Origin: an uncultured Prevotella sp.
GTDB lineage: Bacteria; Bacteroidota; Bacteroidia; Bacteroidales; Bacteroidaceae
Reading direction: 5' to 3'
DNA length: 34,886 bases
Assembly: GCA_945830055.1 (NCBI GenBank)
Contig: CALZXH010000019.1
Coordinates: 1 to 34,886 of the forward strand
The notes under the pieces are model-generated. The model worked only from the letters and a program-made list of their open reading frames with translations, had not been told where the DNA came from and did no database searches. A program made the translations under genes and the position numbers. This document shows, in pieces, positions 7,865 through 15,681 of this stretch; position 1 is the first letter of the stretch, and each line of letters begins with the position of its first letter.

Positions 7865-7916
7865 AGATGGGCAGACATTAAAAGATGGGCAGACATTCAG
7901 CGGGTGTTTGCCCATC
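7865..7916 (+). terminator. Stem-loop with a duplicated left arm, probable terminator
   Basis: GATGGGCAGACA (7884-7895) pairs with TGTTTGCCCATC (7905-7916), with one G-T pair, across a nine-base loop. The left arm is repeated exactly just upstream: AGATGGGCAGACATT occurs at 7865-7879 and 7883-7897. Two alternative hairpins could therefore form. It begins 9 bases after a stop codon, which fits transcript ending, but no T-run follows. Confidence 0.5.
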
Positions 7917-7917
7917 T

Positions 7918-8197
7918 ATCCATCTTGCCCTCACCTATTCTATAATGCCATAGGGCACATGTTTTTCGGTATCAGGGCTACCATCTCCTTCCGTGCCAAT
8001 CCATGCCCTTGTGAAGTATCTCGAACATAATAGTCTTGTGCGAAACTTCTTTCGCCACTTAAAGCCCCCCACAGTCCCCAAGGGGGGGATGAACAAAAGC
8101 CGTGTAATCCGTGTTTTCCGTGCCAAAACCTTAAAACCTTAAACCTTAAATCATTAAATTTGCATACTGCACATGTGCATGCCGGGGAACGGGACAT
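7918..8197. other. Intergenic spacer with no convincing gene
   Basis: Minus-strand frames of 63 and 85 codons exist but share the same bases in different phases and have no recognisable domain. A C-run (8065-8070) faces a G-run (8082-8088) and could form a short GC hairpin. Tandem repeats fill 8100-8147, and a 10-base palindrome (GCACATGTGC) lies near 8169-8178. The whole looks like a dispersed non-coding element or a decayed gene remnant, which I cannot identify. Confidence 0.5.
8100..8147. repeat. Two short tandem repeat tracts
   Basis: Three 9-base units of the form CCGTGNNNN occupy 8100-8126. Units of AAAACCTT, AAAACCTT and AAACCTT follow at 8125-8147. The second tract is the reverse complement of the repeat at 124-155. 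Confidence 0.7.
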
Positions 8198-8225
8198 AAA
8201 AAAAAGGAGGCGAAAACCTCCTTTT
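8198..8225 (-). terminator. Intrinsic terminator of tRNA-Arg
   Basis: On the minus strand a nine-base stem (AAAAGGAGG with CCTCCTTTT) closes a six-base loop, and the T-run continues. It begins 15 bases after the tRNA 3' end. Confidence 0.88.
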
Positions 8226-8240
8226 GCTGTAAGCTGTCAG

Positions 8241-8315
8241 TGACTCCGTAGGGATTCGAACCCTAGACCCACGCCTTAGAAGGGCGTTGCTCTAATCCAA
8301 CTGAGCTACGGAGCC
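8241..8315 (-). tRNA. tRNA-Arg (anticodon TCT)
   Basis: The 75-base gene folds as a full cloverleaf. The acceptor stem GGCTCCG pairs with CGGAGTC (one G-T), with discriminator A. The anticodon loop is CTTCTAA, giving TCT, which reads AGA/AGG. The T-arm contains GGTTCGAATCC. CCA is not encoded. It has its own promoter (8359-8390) and terminator (8198-8225). Confidence 0.97.
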
Positions 8316-8358
8316 CCGAGCTGACTGCCCATGACTGGCATGAGCCGAAAAGCGGTTG

Positions 8359-8390
8359 CAAAGGTAATAAAATAAATTTTGCCAAGCAAA
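8359..8390 (-). promoter_or_regulatory. Promoter of tRNA-Arg
   Basis: On the minus strand TTTG (8387-8390), 20 bases, then TACCTTTG (8359-8366) is a full consensus match. The start would be about 38 bases before the tRNA. Confidence 0.87.
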
Positions 8391-8515
8391 TATTATCACA
8401 GAAAAGTTGCAGAAAAGCAAAAGAAAAGCCCGCAGAATGATGACAATCCATCACATTTTATGGCTTCTGACATTCATTTAAGTAAGAAATAAAAACATAT
8501 TTGAAAAAAAAAGAG

Positions 8516-8523
8516 TACTTTTG
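8516..8523 (+). promoter_or_regulatory. Downstream promoter box of the flavodoxin-ferredoxin gene
   Basis: TACTTTTG matches the TAnnTTTG box. No good TTTG is found 19-21 bases upstream. The predicted transcription start, five or six bases after the box, falls at about 8528, on the ATG itself. The transcript may therefore be leaderless. Confidence 0.5.
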
Positions 8524-8527
8524 CGCC

Positions 8528-9367
8528 ATGATATTCTACTATTCCGGCACGGGAAATACGCAATGGGCTGCAGGCTTGCTGGCAAAGCGGCTGGGCGAAA
8601 GACTGCTGTTTATCCCCGACGAGCTGAAGGGCGACATGCACTACACGCTGGCTTCGGGCGAGATGGTGGGCTTCTGTTTTCCCGTACACGGATGGCAACC
8701 TCCGCATATCGTGCGCAAGTTCATTGGCTCGATGCAGCTGCATACCGCCGACGGACTGCCCTTGGACAGCCACTACACCTACACCCTGGTGACCTGCGGC
8801 GACAGCGTGGGGCGCACCACAAGCATCCTGCGGAAACTGCTGGCAGGAAAGGGACTGGATCTGCGCGGGCACTACGACATAGTGATGCCGGAGAGCTATG
8901 TGTGCCTGCCCTTCATGTACACAGACACCCCGCAGAGGGAAAGGCAGAAGAAGGAACAGGCCGCCAAGGATATGGAACACATCATCGGCAGCATCAGGCA
9001 ACAGGCGGTATGCCCGGAGCCACGCCATCCCGGTGCACTGCCCGGCATCTACTCGTACGTAATCGGCGCTTACTTCAACAAATTCATGATTACCGACAAG
9101 CCGTTCAGGGTGGATGAAGACAGGTGTATCGGGTGCGGCAGATGCGCCGGGGCATGCAGTACGGGCAATATCAGCATGGAGAAGGGTCATACCCCGCAGT
9201 TCATGCACTCAGGGGCCTGCACATGCTGCCTGTCGTGCTACCACCACTGTCCGGTACATGCCATCAACTACGGCAGGATTACCAGGAAACGGGGGCAGTA
9301 CTATTTCGGCAGGAGCGGTGAACCAGACAGCGGAAGCACACCGGCAGCACCAGAGAAAAAGAATTGA
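8528..9367 (+). CDS. Flavodoxin/4Fe-4S ferredoxin fusion (EFR1-type)
   Basis: A predicted cytoplasmic electron carrier; its partner is unknown. The 279 residues have an N-terminal flavodoxin-like domain with the FMN phosphate loop SGTGNT (residues 6-11). Near the C-terminus are two 4Fe-4S motifs, with Cys at 200, 203, 206 and 210 and at 231, 234, 237 and 241. The tail is a short polar stretch. This order matches the EFR1 family of flavodoxin-ferredoxin proteins. I start it at 8528 because the flavodoxin strand MIFYYSGTGNT begins there and the longer frame from 8501 runs through the promoter box. It lies 33 bases before thrA and may be read with it, but no functional link is obvious. Confidence 0.85.
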   Translation: MIFYYSGTGNTQWAAGLLAKRLGERLLFIPDELKGDMHYTLASGEMVGFCFPVHGWQPPHIVRKFIGSMQLHTADGLPLDSHYTYTLVTCGDSVGRTTSILRKLLAGKGLDLRGHYDIVMPESYVCLPFMYTDTPQRERQKKEQAAKDMEHIIGSIRQQAVCPEPRHPGALPGIYSYVIGAYFNKFMITDKPFRVDEDRCIGCGRCAGACSTGNISMEKGHTPQFMHSGACTCCLSCYHHCPVHAINYGRITRKRGQYYFGRSGEPDSGSTPAAPEKKN

Positions 9368-9400
9368 TTGACAACCCACATAATAGAGGTATATACAGAG

Positions 9401-11848
9401 ATGAAAGTATTGAAATTTGGCGGAACATCCGTCGGCTCAGTGGACAGTATATTAAGCCTGAAGAAGATTGTTGAGTCGCAGACCGAACAGGTGGTGGTGG
9501 TAGTGAGCGCCTTAGGCGGCATTACCGACAAGCTGATTTACACCTCGCAACTGGCGGTCAAGGGAGACGACCTGTACAAGACGGAATACAACGACATGGT
9601 GACGAGACACCACAACATGGTGAACACCATCATCACCGACAAGGCACAGCGCGAACAGCTTATCGGCATCCTGGACGAGATGCTGGAAGAGCTGCGCTCC
9701 ATCTACTACGGAGTGTATCTGATACGCGACCTGAGCGCCAAGACCATGGCAGCCATCGTGAGCTACGGAGAGAGGCTGAGCAGCCATATCGTGGCAGCCC
9801 TGATAACAGGCGCCACACGGCTTGACGCGCGCGACTTTATCAAGACGGAACAGAAAAGGGGCAAGCACGTGCTGGACAGCGAACTGACCAACAGACTGGT
9901 GACTGCCACCTTCCTTTCAGACAACGGGGAGCGGCTGAAATCATCGCCCGTCATAGTGCCCGGATTCATCAGCGCCGACAAACATTCGGGCGAGGTGACC
10001 AACCTGGGACGCGGAGGAAGCGACTACACGGCATCTATCATCGCGGCTGCCCTGGATGCAGAAGTGTTGGAGATATGGACCGACGTGAACGGCTTTATGA
10101 CCGCTGACCCGCGCGTGATACGCACCGCCTACACCATCAACGAACTGAGCTATGTGGAGGCGATGGAGCTGTGCAACTTCGGTGCCAAGGTAATCTATCC
10201 GCCTACCATCTATCCCGTCTGCATCAAGAACATACCGATCAAGGTGAAAAACACCTTCAACCCCGAAGAACCGGGCACCGTGATCAAGGACAAGATAGAC
10301 AACGACCGCAAGCCCATCAAGGGTATCTCGAGCATCAACGGCACCACGCTGATAACGGTGACGGGACTCTCGATGGTGGGCGTGATCGGCGTGAACAGGC
10401 GCATCTTTACGGCTCTGGCCGACAACGGCATCTCGGTGTTCATGGTGTCGCAGGCCTCGTCGGAAAACTCTACCTCCATCGGCGTGCGCGACGAGGATGC
10501 GGAGAATGCCGTGGCTGTACTGAACAGCGAGTTTGCCAAGGAGATAGAGACGGGAGCCATGTTCCCCATGCATGCCGAAAGCGGACTGGCCACCATCGCC
10601 ATCGTGGGCGAGAACATGAAGCATACGCCGGGCATCGCCGGCAAGCTGTTCGGAACCCTGGGGCGTAGTGGCATCAGCGTCATCGCCTGTGCCCAGGGAG
10701 CCTCGGAGACGAACATCTCGTTTGTGGTGGATTCCAAATTCCTGCGCAAGTCGCTCAACGTACTTCACGACAGCTTTTTTCTGAGCGAGTACAAGGTGCT
10801 CAACCTGTTTGTATGCGGTATTGGCACCGTGGGCGGCAACCTGCTGAAGCAGATAAGCGCACAATACGAGGAACTGATGCGCACGCGCAGGCTGAAGCTG
10901 AACGTGGTGGGCATAGCAAGCAGCAAGAATGCCATATTCAGCAGGGACGGCATCGACCTGACCGGCTACAAGGAGGCGCTGCAGCAGTCGCCCTGCAACG
11001 GCATCAGGCAGCTGCACGATGAGATTATCGGCATGAACATTTTCAACAGCGTGTTCGTGGACTGTACGGCAAGCGCTGAGGTAGCATCGCTGTACCAGTC
11101 GCTGCTGGAACACAACATCTCGGTGGTGGCTGCCAACAAGGTGGCGGCTTCGAGCGACTTTGAAAGCTACCTGAACCTGAAGAAGACCGCCCTGAAGCGA
11201 GGGGTGAAGTTCCTGTTCGAGACCAACGTGGGTGCGGGACTGCCCATCATCGGTACCATCAACGACCTGAGAGACTCGGGCGACAAGATACTGAAGATAG
11301 AGGCGGTGCTGAGCGGCACGCTGAACTTCATCTTCAACGAGATAGCAGAGGATGTGCCTTTCTCAGAAACGGTGAGAAGAGCCAAGGAGCAAGGCTACAG
11401 CGAGCCCGACCCGCGCATCGACCTGAGCGGCAAGGACGTGGTGAGGAAACTGGTGATTCTGACCCGCGAGGCAGGCTATCAGGTGGAGCAGGACGACGTG
11501 GAGAAGAAGCTGTTCATCCCCAACGACCTGTTCGAGGGAAGCATCGAGGAGTTCTGGGAGAAGCTGCCTGCACTGGATGCCGACTTCGAGAACAGGAGGC
11601 AGGTGCTGCAACAGGAGAACAAGAAGTGGAGGTTTGTGGCGGTGATGGATCACGGCAAGACTTCGGTGGAACTGAAGGCGGTTGACCAGCATCATCCGTT
11701 CTACGACCTGGAAGGCTCTAACAACATCGTGATGCTTACCACCGAGAGATACAAGGAATACCCCATGCTGATACAGGGCTACGGCGCAGGAGCCGACGTG
11801 ACCGCGGCGGGAGTGTTCGCCAACATCATGTCCATTGCCAATATCTGA
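9401..11848 (+). CDS. thrA: Bifunctional aspartokinase / homoserine dehydrogenase
   Basis: Catalyses the first and third steps from aspartate to threonine and methionine. It has 815 residues, the normal size for the fused enzyme. The kinase domain opens with MKVLKFGGTSVGS. ACT domains around residues 310-460 (GLSMVGVIGVNRRIF and later GKLFGTLGRSGISV) indicate feedback control by an amino acid, probably threonine. The homoserine dehydrogenase part begins near 467 with the nucleotide-binding GIGTVGG and continues through NVGAGLPIIGT, GTLNF and DLSGKDVVRKL, the last holding catalytic residues. The in-frame upstream ATG at 9368 is rejected because the conserved start is at 9401. It is first of thrA-apgM-thrC. 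Confidence 0.97.
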   Translation: MKVLKFGGTSVGSVDSILSLKKIVESQTEQVVVVVSALGGITDKLIYTSQLAVKGDDLYKTEYNDMVTRHHNMVNTIITDKAQREQLIGILDEMLEELRSIYYGVYLIRDLSAKTMAAIVSYGERLSSHIVAALITGATRLDARDFIKTEQKRGKHVLDSELTNRLVTATFLSDNGERLKSSPVIVPGFISADKHSGEVTNLGRGGSDYTASIIAAALDAEVLEIWTDVNGFMTADPRVIRTAYTINELSYVEAMELCNFGAKVIYPPTIYPVCIKNIPIKVKNTFNPEEPGTVIKDKIDNDRKPIKGISSINGTTLITVTGLSMVGVIGVNRRIFTALADNGISVFMVSQASSENSTSIGVRDEDAENAVAVLNSEFAKEIETGAMFPMHAESGLATIAIVGENMKHTPGIAGKLFGTLGRSGISVIACAQGASETNISFVVDSKFLRKSLNVLHDSFFLSEYKVLNLFVCGIGTVGGNLLKQISAQYEELMRTRRLKLNVVGIASSKNAIFSRDGIDLTGYKEALQQSPCNGIRQLHDEIIGMNIFNSVFVDCTASAEVASLYQSLLEHNISVVAANKVAASSDFESYLNLKKTALKRGVKFLFETNVGAGLPIIGTINDLRDSGDKILKIEAVLSGTLNFIFNEIAEDVPFSETVRRAKEQGYSEPDPRIDLSGKDVVRKLVILTREAGYQVEQDDVEKKLFIPNDLFEGSIEEFWEKLPALDADFENRRQVLQQENKKWRFVAVMDHGKTSVELKAVDQHHPFYDLEGSNNIVMLTTERYKEYPMLIQGYGAGADVTAAGVFANIMSIANI

Positions 11849-11884
11849 TGCGCCCCACGGCACAACAACATTAACGACAACACG

Positions 11885-13114
11885 ATGAAACACATTATTA
11901 TATTAGGCGACGGCATGGCCGACCACCGCATAGAGCGCATAGACAACCTGACGCCCCTGCAGCATGTAAGACCGGAATATATGAACCGGATTGCGGCTGA
12001 GGGCAGAAACGGACGACTGCTGACCGTGCCCGACGGGTACAGTCCGGGAAGCGAGGTGGCAAACACGGCCATACTGGGATATGACCTCGACCTGGTGTAT
12101 GAGGGCAGAGGTCCGCTGGAGGCTGCAAGCATCGGCTACGAAATGGAGCACGACGACCTGGCGCTACGCTGCAACATCATCACGCTGGCCGACGGCTGCA
12201 TCAGGAATCACCATGGAGGTCATCTTACCACGGAGCAAGGGGGCATCCTCATAGACGCGCTCAACGAGAGACTGGGCAGCGACAAGGTGAAATTCATCAA
12301 GGGCATCCAGTACCGCCATCTGCTGATTATCAAGGGAGGTAGCAAGCACATCAAATGTGCCCCACCCCACGACCATCCTGACGAGAAGTGGGAACCGCTG
12401 CTGGTGACTGCGGAGAAAGACGCGCCACACGAGGAAGGGAGGATGACGGCAGAGGAGACCGCCGAACTGGTGAACAGGCTCATTCTGGACTCACAGAAGA
12501 TACTGGCAGAACATCCGTTCAATGCCGGGCGCAAGCTGCCGGCAAACAGCATCTGGCCCTGGAGCGGCGGCTACCGTCCACAGATGAAGCCCCTGAGCGC
12601 TACTTATCCGAAATTGAAAAAAGGCGCGGTAATATCAGCCGTTGACCTGATCAGGGGCATCGGGAAATACGCAGGACTGGAGAGCATCACCGTGGAGGGA
12701 ATGACAGGACTGGCAAACACCAACTATGAAGGCAAGGCTCAGGCTGCCATCAACGCGCTGAAAGGGGGCTACGACTTCGTATTCCTGCATGTGGAGGCAA
12801 GCGACGAGGCGGGACACGACGGCGATCTGGAGCTGAAAGAGAAAACCATTGCCAACCTGGACCGACGCATCATCGAGCCGATATGGAACGCCGTACACGA
12901 GATGCACGACGAACCGGTGGCGATAGCCGTACTGCCCGATCACCCTACCCCGGTGGAACTGCGCACACACGTTGCCGAACCCGTGCCGTTTGCGGTATGG
13001 TATCAGGGCATCACCCCCGACAGCGTGACACGCTACGACGAATACAGCAGCATGGAGGGAGCCTACGGACTGCTTAGGTTCCACGAGTTCATGGATGCGT
13101 TCATGAACCTCTGA
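11885..13114 (+). CDS. apgM: ApgM-like phosphotransferase, probable homoserine kinase
   Basis: By sequence it belongs to the archaeal-type cofactor-independent phosphoglycerate mutases of the alkaline phosphatase superfamily. The metal site is visible: Asp9 (ILGDGMAD), nucleophile Ser56 in PGSEVANTAILGY, and the late HVEASDEAGHDGD and PDHPTPV segments. The 409 residues are a normal length. Between thrA and thrC, where other bacteria have thrB, this subfamily has been proposed to be the missing homoserine kinase, and genetics in Bacteroides thetaiotaomicron supports that. I infer that it makes O-phosphohomoserine for ThrC. A true mutase role in glycolysis cannot be excluded from sequence alone. 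Confidence 0.88.
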   Translation: MKHIIILGDGMADHRIERIDNLTPLQHVRPEYMNRIAAEGRNGRLLTVPDGYSPGSEVANTAILGYDLDLVYEGRGPLEAASIGYEMEHDDLALRCNIITLADGCIRNHHGGHLTTEQGGILIDALNERLGSDKVKFIKGIQYRHLLIIKGGSKHIKCAPPHDHPDEKWEPLLVTAEKDAPHEEGRMTAEETAELVNRLILDSQKILAEHPFNAGRKLPANSIWPWSGGYRPQMKPLSATYPKLKKGAVISAVDLIRGIGKYAGLESITVEGMTGLANTNYEGKAQAAINALKGGYDFVFLHVEASDEAGHDGDLELKEKTIANLDRRIIEPIWNAVHEMHDEPVAIAVLPDHPTPVELRTHVAEPVPFAVWYQGITPDSVTRYDEYSSMEGAYGLLRFHEFMDAFMNL

Positions 13115-13166
13115 TCCATACACCATAGACCACAATCAAAAACACCCAAACAAACCACAGAACACC

Positions 13167-14480
13167 ATGATTTATTATAGCACCAACGGACAAGCGCCCA
13201 CAGCCACACTGGAAAAGGCGGTAGTAAAAGGACTGGCAGAAGACAAGGGACTGTACATGCCCTGTGAGATTAAACCGCTGCCACAGTCATTCTACGAGAA
13301 CATCGACAAGATGAGTTTCCACGAGATTGCCTTCCAAGTGGCATCCTCGTTCTTCGGAGACGACATCGACGAAGATTCCCTACGAAACATCGTGAACGAC
13401 ACGCTTTCCTTTGACTGTCCGGTACAGCAGGTGGACGAGAGCATCTACAGTCTGGAACTGTTTCACGGTCCTACACTGGCTTTCAAGGATGTAGGCGCAC
13501 GCTTCATGGCACGCCTGCTGCAATACTTCATCGGCAAGGGCGGCAGCGGAAAGCTCGTGAACGTGCTGGTGGCGACCAGCGGCGACACAGGATCGGCTGT
13601 AGCCAACGGTTTTCTGGGAGTAGAGGGCATCCACGTGTATGTGCTTTACCCCAAAGGCAAGGTGAGCAAAATACAGGAATGCCAGTTCACCACCCTGGGC
13701 AGGAACATCACCGCCCTGGAAATAGACGGCACCTTTGACGACTGTCAGGCTCTGGTGAAGAACGCCTTCATGGATGAGGAGCTGAACAGGCACATGCAGC
13801 TCACCTCAGCCAACTCCATCAACGTGGCGCGCTTCCTGCCGCAGGCTTTCTACTATTTCAACGCATATGCGCGCATGAAGGCACAGGGCAAGGCCGACAA
13901 CCTGGTGGTGTGCGTGCCCAGCGGCAACTTCGGAAACATCACAGCCGCCCTCTTCGGACATGCCATGGGACTGCCCGTGAAGCGCTTCATAGCCGCCAAC
14001 AACGCCAACGACGTGTTCTTTGAATATCTGCAAACAGGCAAGTACAATCCCAGACCCAGCATCCAGACCATCGCCAACGCCATGGACGTGGGCGCTCCCA
14101 GCAACTTTGCACGAATCCTTGACCTTTATGGGAATGACCACAGCAAAATCACGTCGCTCATCAGCGGCGCCACCTACAGCGACGCGCAAATCAAGGATGC
14201 CATGAGCAGGTGCTACCAGACCAACAGATATGTGCTCGATCCGCACGGAGCCTGCGGCTACCTGGCACTGAAAGAAGGACTGAAGGAAGGAGAATACGGC
14301 GTATTCTGCGAGACTGCCCACCCGGCAAAGTTCAAGGATACAGTGGAGAATGCCATCGGGACGGAGATAGCGATTCCCGAGCGACTGGCCGCCTTCATGA
14401 AGGGAACCAAGCAGAGCGTGCAGATGGACCGCACTTTTGACAGCTTCAAAGCATTCCTGATGCAGGAGCCCCAACAGTAG
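13167..14480 (+). CDS. thrC: Threonine synthase
   Basis: A PLP enzyme converting O-phosphohomoserine to threonine and phosphate. The 437 residues show the N-terminal threonine synthase region (MIYYSTNGQAPTATLEKAV), the PLP lysine at Lys107 in FHGPTLAFKDVGARF, the SGDTGSA phosphate-binding loop and PSGNFGN. Length and order are normal for the long bacterial form. It is third in the thr operon, 52 bases after the ApgM-like gene. The spacer is A- and C-rich and shows no attenuator-like structure. No clear terminator follows before the tRNA promoter. Confidence 0.97.
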   Translation: MIYYSTNGQAPTATLEKAVVKGLAEDKGLYMPCEIKPLPQSFYENIDKMSFHEIAFQVASSFFGDDIDEDSLRNIVNDTLSFDCPVQQVDESIYSLELFHGPTLAFKDVGARFMARLLQYFIGKGGSGKLVNVLVATSGDTGSAVANGFLGVEGIHVYVLYPKGKVSKIQECQFTTLGRNITALEIDGTFDDCQALVKNAFMDEELNRHMQLTSANSINVARFLPQAFYYFNAYARMKAQGKADNLVVCVPSGNFGNITAALFGHAMGLPVKRFIAANNANDVFFEYLQTGKYNPRPSIQTIANAMDVGAPSNFARILDLYGNDHSKITSLISGATYSDAQIKDAMSRCYQTNRYVLDPHGACGYLALKEGLKEGEYGVFCETAHPAKFKDTVENAIGTEIAIPERLAAFMKGTKQSVQMDRTFDSFKAFLMQEPQQ

Positions 14481-14569
14481 TCATGCCCGCGCCAAAGGAC
14501 GGAAATACGGCTTTTCATCCCCATAATCATCGCTCAAAAGCATATTATTGAAAAAAAAGAGCGAAAACA

Positions 14570-14601
14570 TTTGCAGGAATGAAAATAATTGCATACCTTT
14601 G
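14570..14601 (+). promoter_or_regulatory. Promoter of tRNA-Ser/tRNA-Glu
   Basis: TTTG (14570-14573), 20 bases, then TACCTTTG (14594-14601) is a full consensus match. Transcription would start about 40 bases before tRNA-Ser. Confidence 0.88.
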
Positions 14602-14645
14602 CACCGCATTTGAGAGAAAATGCCGCGGAATATGAAAATCGGGAA

Positions 14646-14732
14646 GGAAGTTTGGGTGAGTGGCTGAAACCAGCAGTTTGCTAAACTGCCGTACGGGTTC
14701 CCGTACCGGGGGTTCGAATCCCCCAGCTTCCG
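14646..14732 (+). tRNA. tRNA-Ser (anticodon GCT)
   Basis: The 87-base gene has the long variable arm typical of serine tRNAs (TACGGGTTCCCGTA hairpin). The acceptor stem GGAAGTT pairs with AGCTTCC, with discriminator G. The anticodon stem-loop is GCAGT-TTGCTAA-ACTGC, giving GCT for AGC/AGT codons. The T-arm contains GGGGGTTCGAATCCCCC. CCA is not encoded. Confidence 0.97.
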
Positions 14733-14746
14733 CGCAAAGACATAAT

Positions 14747-14818
14747 GGTGGATTCATCTAATGGTTAGGATACAAGATTCTCAATCTTGGCATAGGGGTT
14801 CGATTCCCCTATCCACTA
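14747..14818 (+). tRNA. tRNA-Glu (anticodon CTC)
   Basis: The 72-base gene starts 14 bases after tRNA-Ser. The acceptor stem GGTGGAT pairs with ATCCACT (first pair G-T). The anticodon stem-loop is CAAGA-TTCTCAA-TCTTG, giving CTC for GAG codons. The T-arm contains AGGGGTTCGATTCCCCT. CCA is not encoded. Confidence 0.94.
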
Positions 14819-14829
14819 CTTCAACGGTT

Positions 14830-14873
14830 CGAGTTAAAGAAGACAAACGGCTCTCTCTTTAATTCGATTTTTT
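14830..14873 (+). terminator. Intrinsic terminator of the tRNA pair
   Basis: CGAGTTAAAGA (14830-14840) pairs with TCTTTAATTCG (14856-14866) with one G-T pair. An A and six T residues follow (14868-14873). It separates the tRNA genes from tcdA, only 14 bases before the tcdA ATG, so tcdA may depend on read-through. Confidence 0.8.
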
Positions 14874-14887
14874 GTTTATCATAGGAT

Positions 14888-15607
14888 ATGGAATGGCTAT
14901 CACGTACCACGGCTTTACTGGGAGAACCCGCAATAGAGAGACTGCGCAACGCCAAGGTGGCGTTGTTTGGCGTGGGCGGCGTAGGAGGCTACGCGCTTGA
15001 GGTTCTCGCCCGTAGCGGAGTGGGAAACATCGACATTTTCGATAACGACGTGATAAGCATCTCCAACATCAACCGGCAGATTATCGCCCTGCACCACAAC
15101 GTGGGACAAAAGAAGGTGGAGGCGGCCAGAGAGAGGGTGCTCGACATCAACCCGGAATGTAGCATCAACGCATACCCAACCTTCTACCTGCCCGAGAATG
15201 CGGACGAAATAGATTTGGGGGGCTACGATTATGTGATAGACTGCATCGACACGATGAGCGCCAAGATAGAGCTGATAAAACGGTGCCACGCGCTGCAGGT
15301 GCCCATACTGTGCTGCATGGGCGCCGCCAACAAGATGGAGCCTACATCCTTTAAAGTGGCAGACATCAACCAGACCAAATACGACCCGCTGGCAAGGGTA
15401 ATCAGAAAAAAACTGAAGGAACTGCGCATCCCAAAACTGAAGGTGGTGTACAGCGATGAGCAGCCCCGCAAGACCATCGTGGAGAAGCAGAACGGCAGAA
15501 ACACGCCTGCCAGCAACGCCTTTATCCCTGCCGTGGCGGGTATCATCATTGGAGCAGAAGTGGTGAAAGATCTGGCAGGCCTTGAAAATGGCAGACAGAC
15601 GATGTAA
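14888..15607 (+). CDS. tcdA: tRNA threonylcarbamoyladenosine dehydratase
   Basis: An E1-like ATP-dependent enzyme that cyclises t6A at position 37 of tRNAs reading ANN codons to give ct6A. The 239 residues form one ThiF/MoeB-type domain. The nucleotide loop is GVGGVGGYALEVLARSGVG (about residues 28-46). DNDVISISNINRQ carries the Asp and Arg of the adenylation site, and DYVIDCIDT is the usual later Asp segment. The sequence CCMGAANKMEPTSFKVADI is typical of TcdA rather than ThiF. It lies directly after tRNA-Ser(GCT), itself an ANN-decoding tRNA. No promoter of its own was found. Confidence 0.92.
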   Translation: MEWLSRTTALLGEPAIERLRNAKVALFGVGGVGGYALEVLARSGVGNIDIFDNDVISISNINRQIIALHHNVGQKKVEAARERVLDINPECSINAYPTFYLPENADEIDLGGYDYVIDCIDTMSAKIELIKRCHALQVPILCCMGAANKMEPTSFKVADINQTKYDPLARVIRKKLKELRIPKLKVVYSDEQPRKTIVEKQNGRNTPASNAFIPAVAGIIIGAEVVKDLAGLENGRQTM

Positions 15608-15647
15608 AATATTCTCTGTCGTTTTCCTTTTATTCTCATTTATTTTG

Positions 15648-15655
15648 TAATTTTG
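15648..15655 (+). promoter_or_regulatory. Possible promoter box before phoH
   Basis: TAATTTTG fits TAnnTTTG. No good upstream TTTG is seen at 19-21 bases. Transcription would start near 15661, about 20 bases before the TTG start of phoH. Confidence 0.45.
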
Positions 15656-15681
15656 CAAGGAGTTTAAATTCATCTTGCAAA

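Noticed and set aside
7935..8197. Minus-strand frames as a small gene
   Set aside because: Two frames use the same bases in different phases, cover GC hairpins and tandem repeats, and lack a domain. A decayed remnant is possible, but not a gene.
8241..8315. Integration site at the tRNA-Arg gene
   Set aside because: No integrase, no repeated tRNA 3' end and no mobile genes are found nearby.
8501..8527. Upstream start of the flavodoxin-ferredoxin gene
   Set aside because: These nine codons run through the TACTTTTG promoter box and are not part of the flavodoxin domain.
9941..11113. 390-codon minus-strand frame inside thrA
   Set aside because: It is antisense to a conserved enzyme domain, rich in His, Val and Arg as expected for a shadow, with no start signal or promoter.
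13115..13166. Threonine attenuator before thrC
   Set aside because: The spacer is A- and C-rich with no hairpin, T-run or leader peptide.
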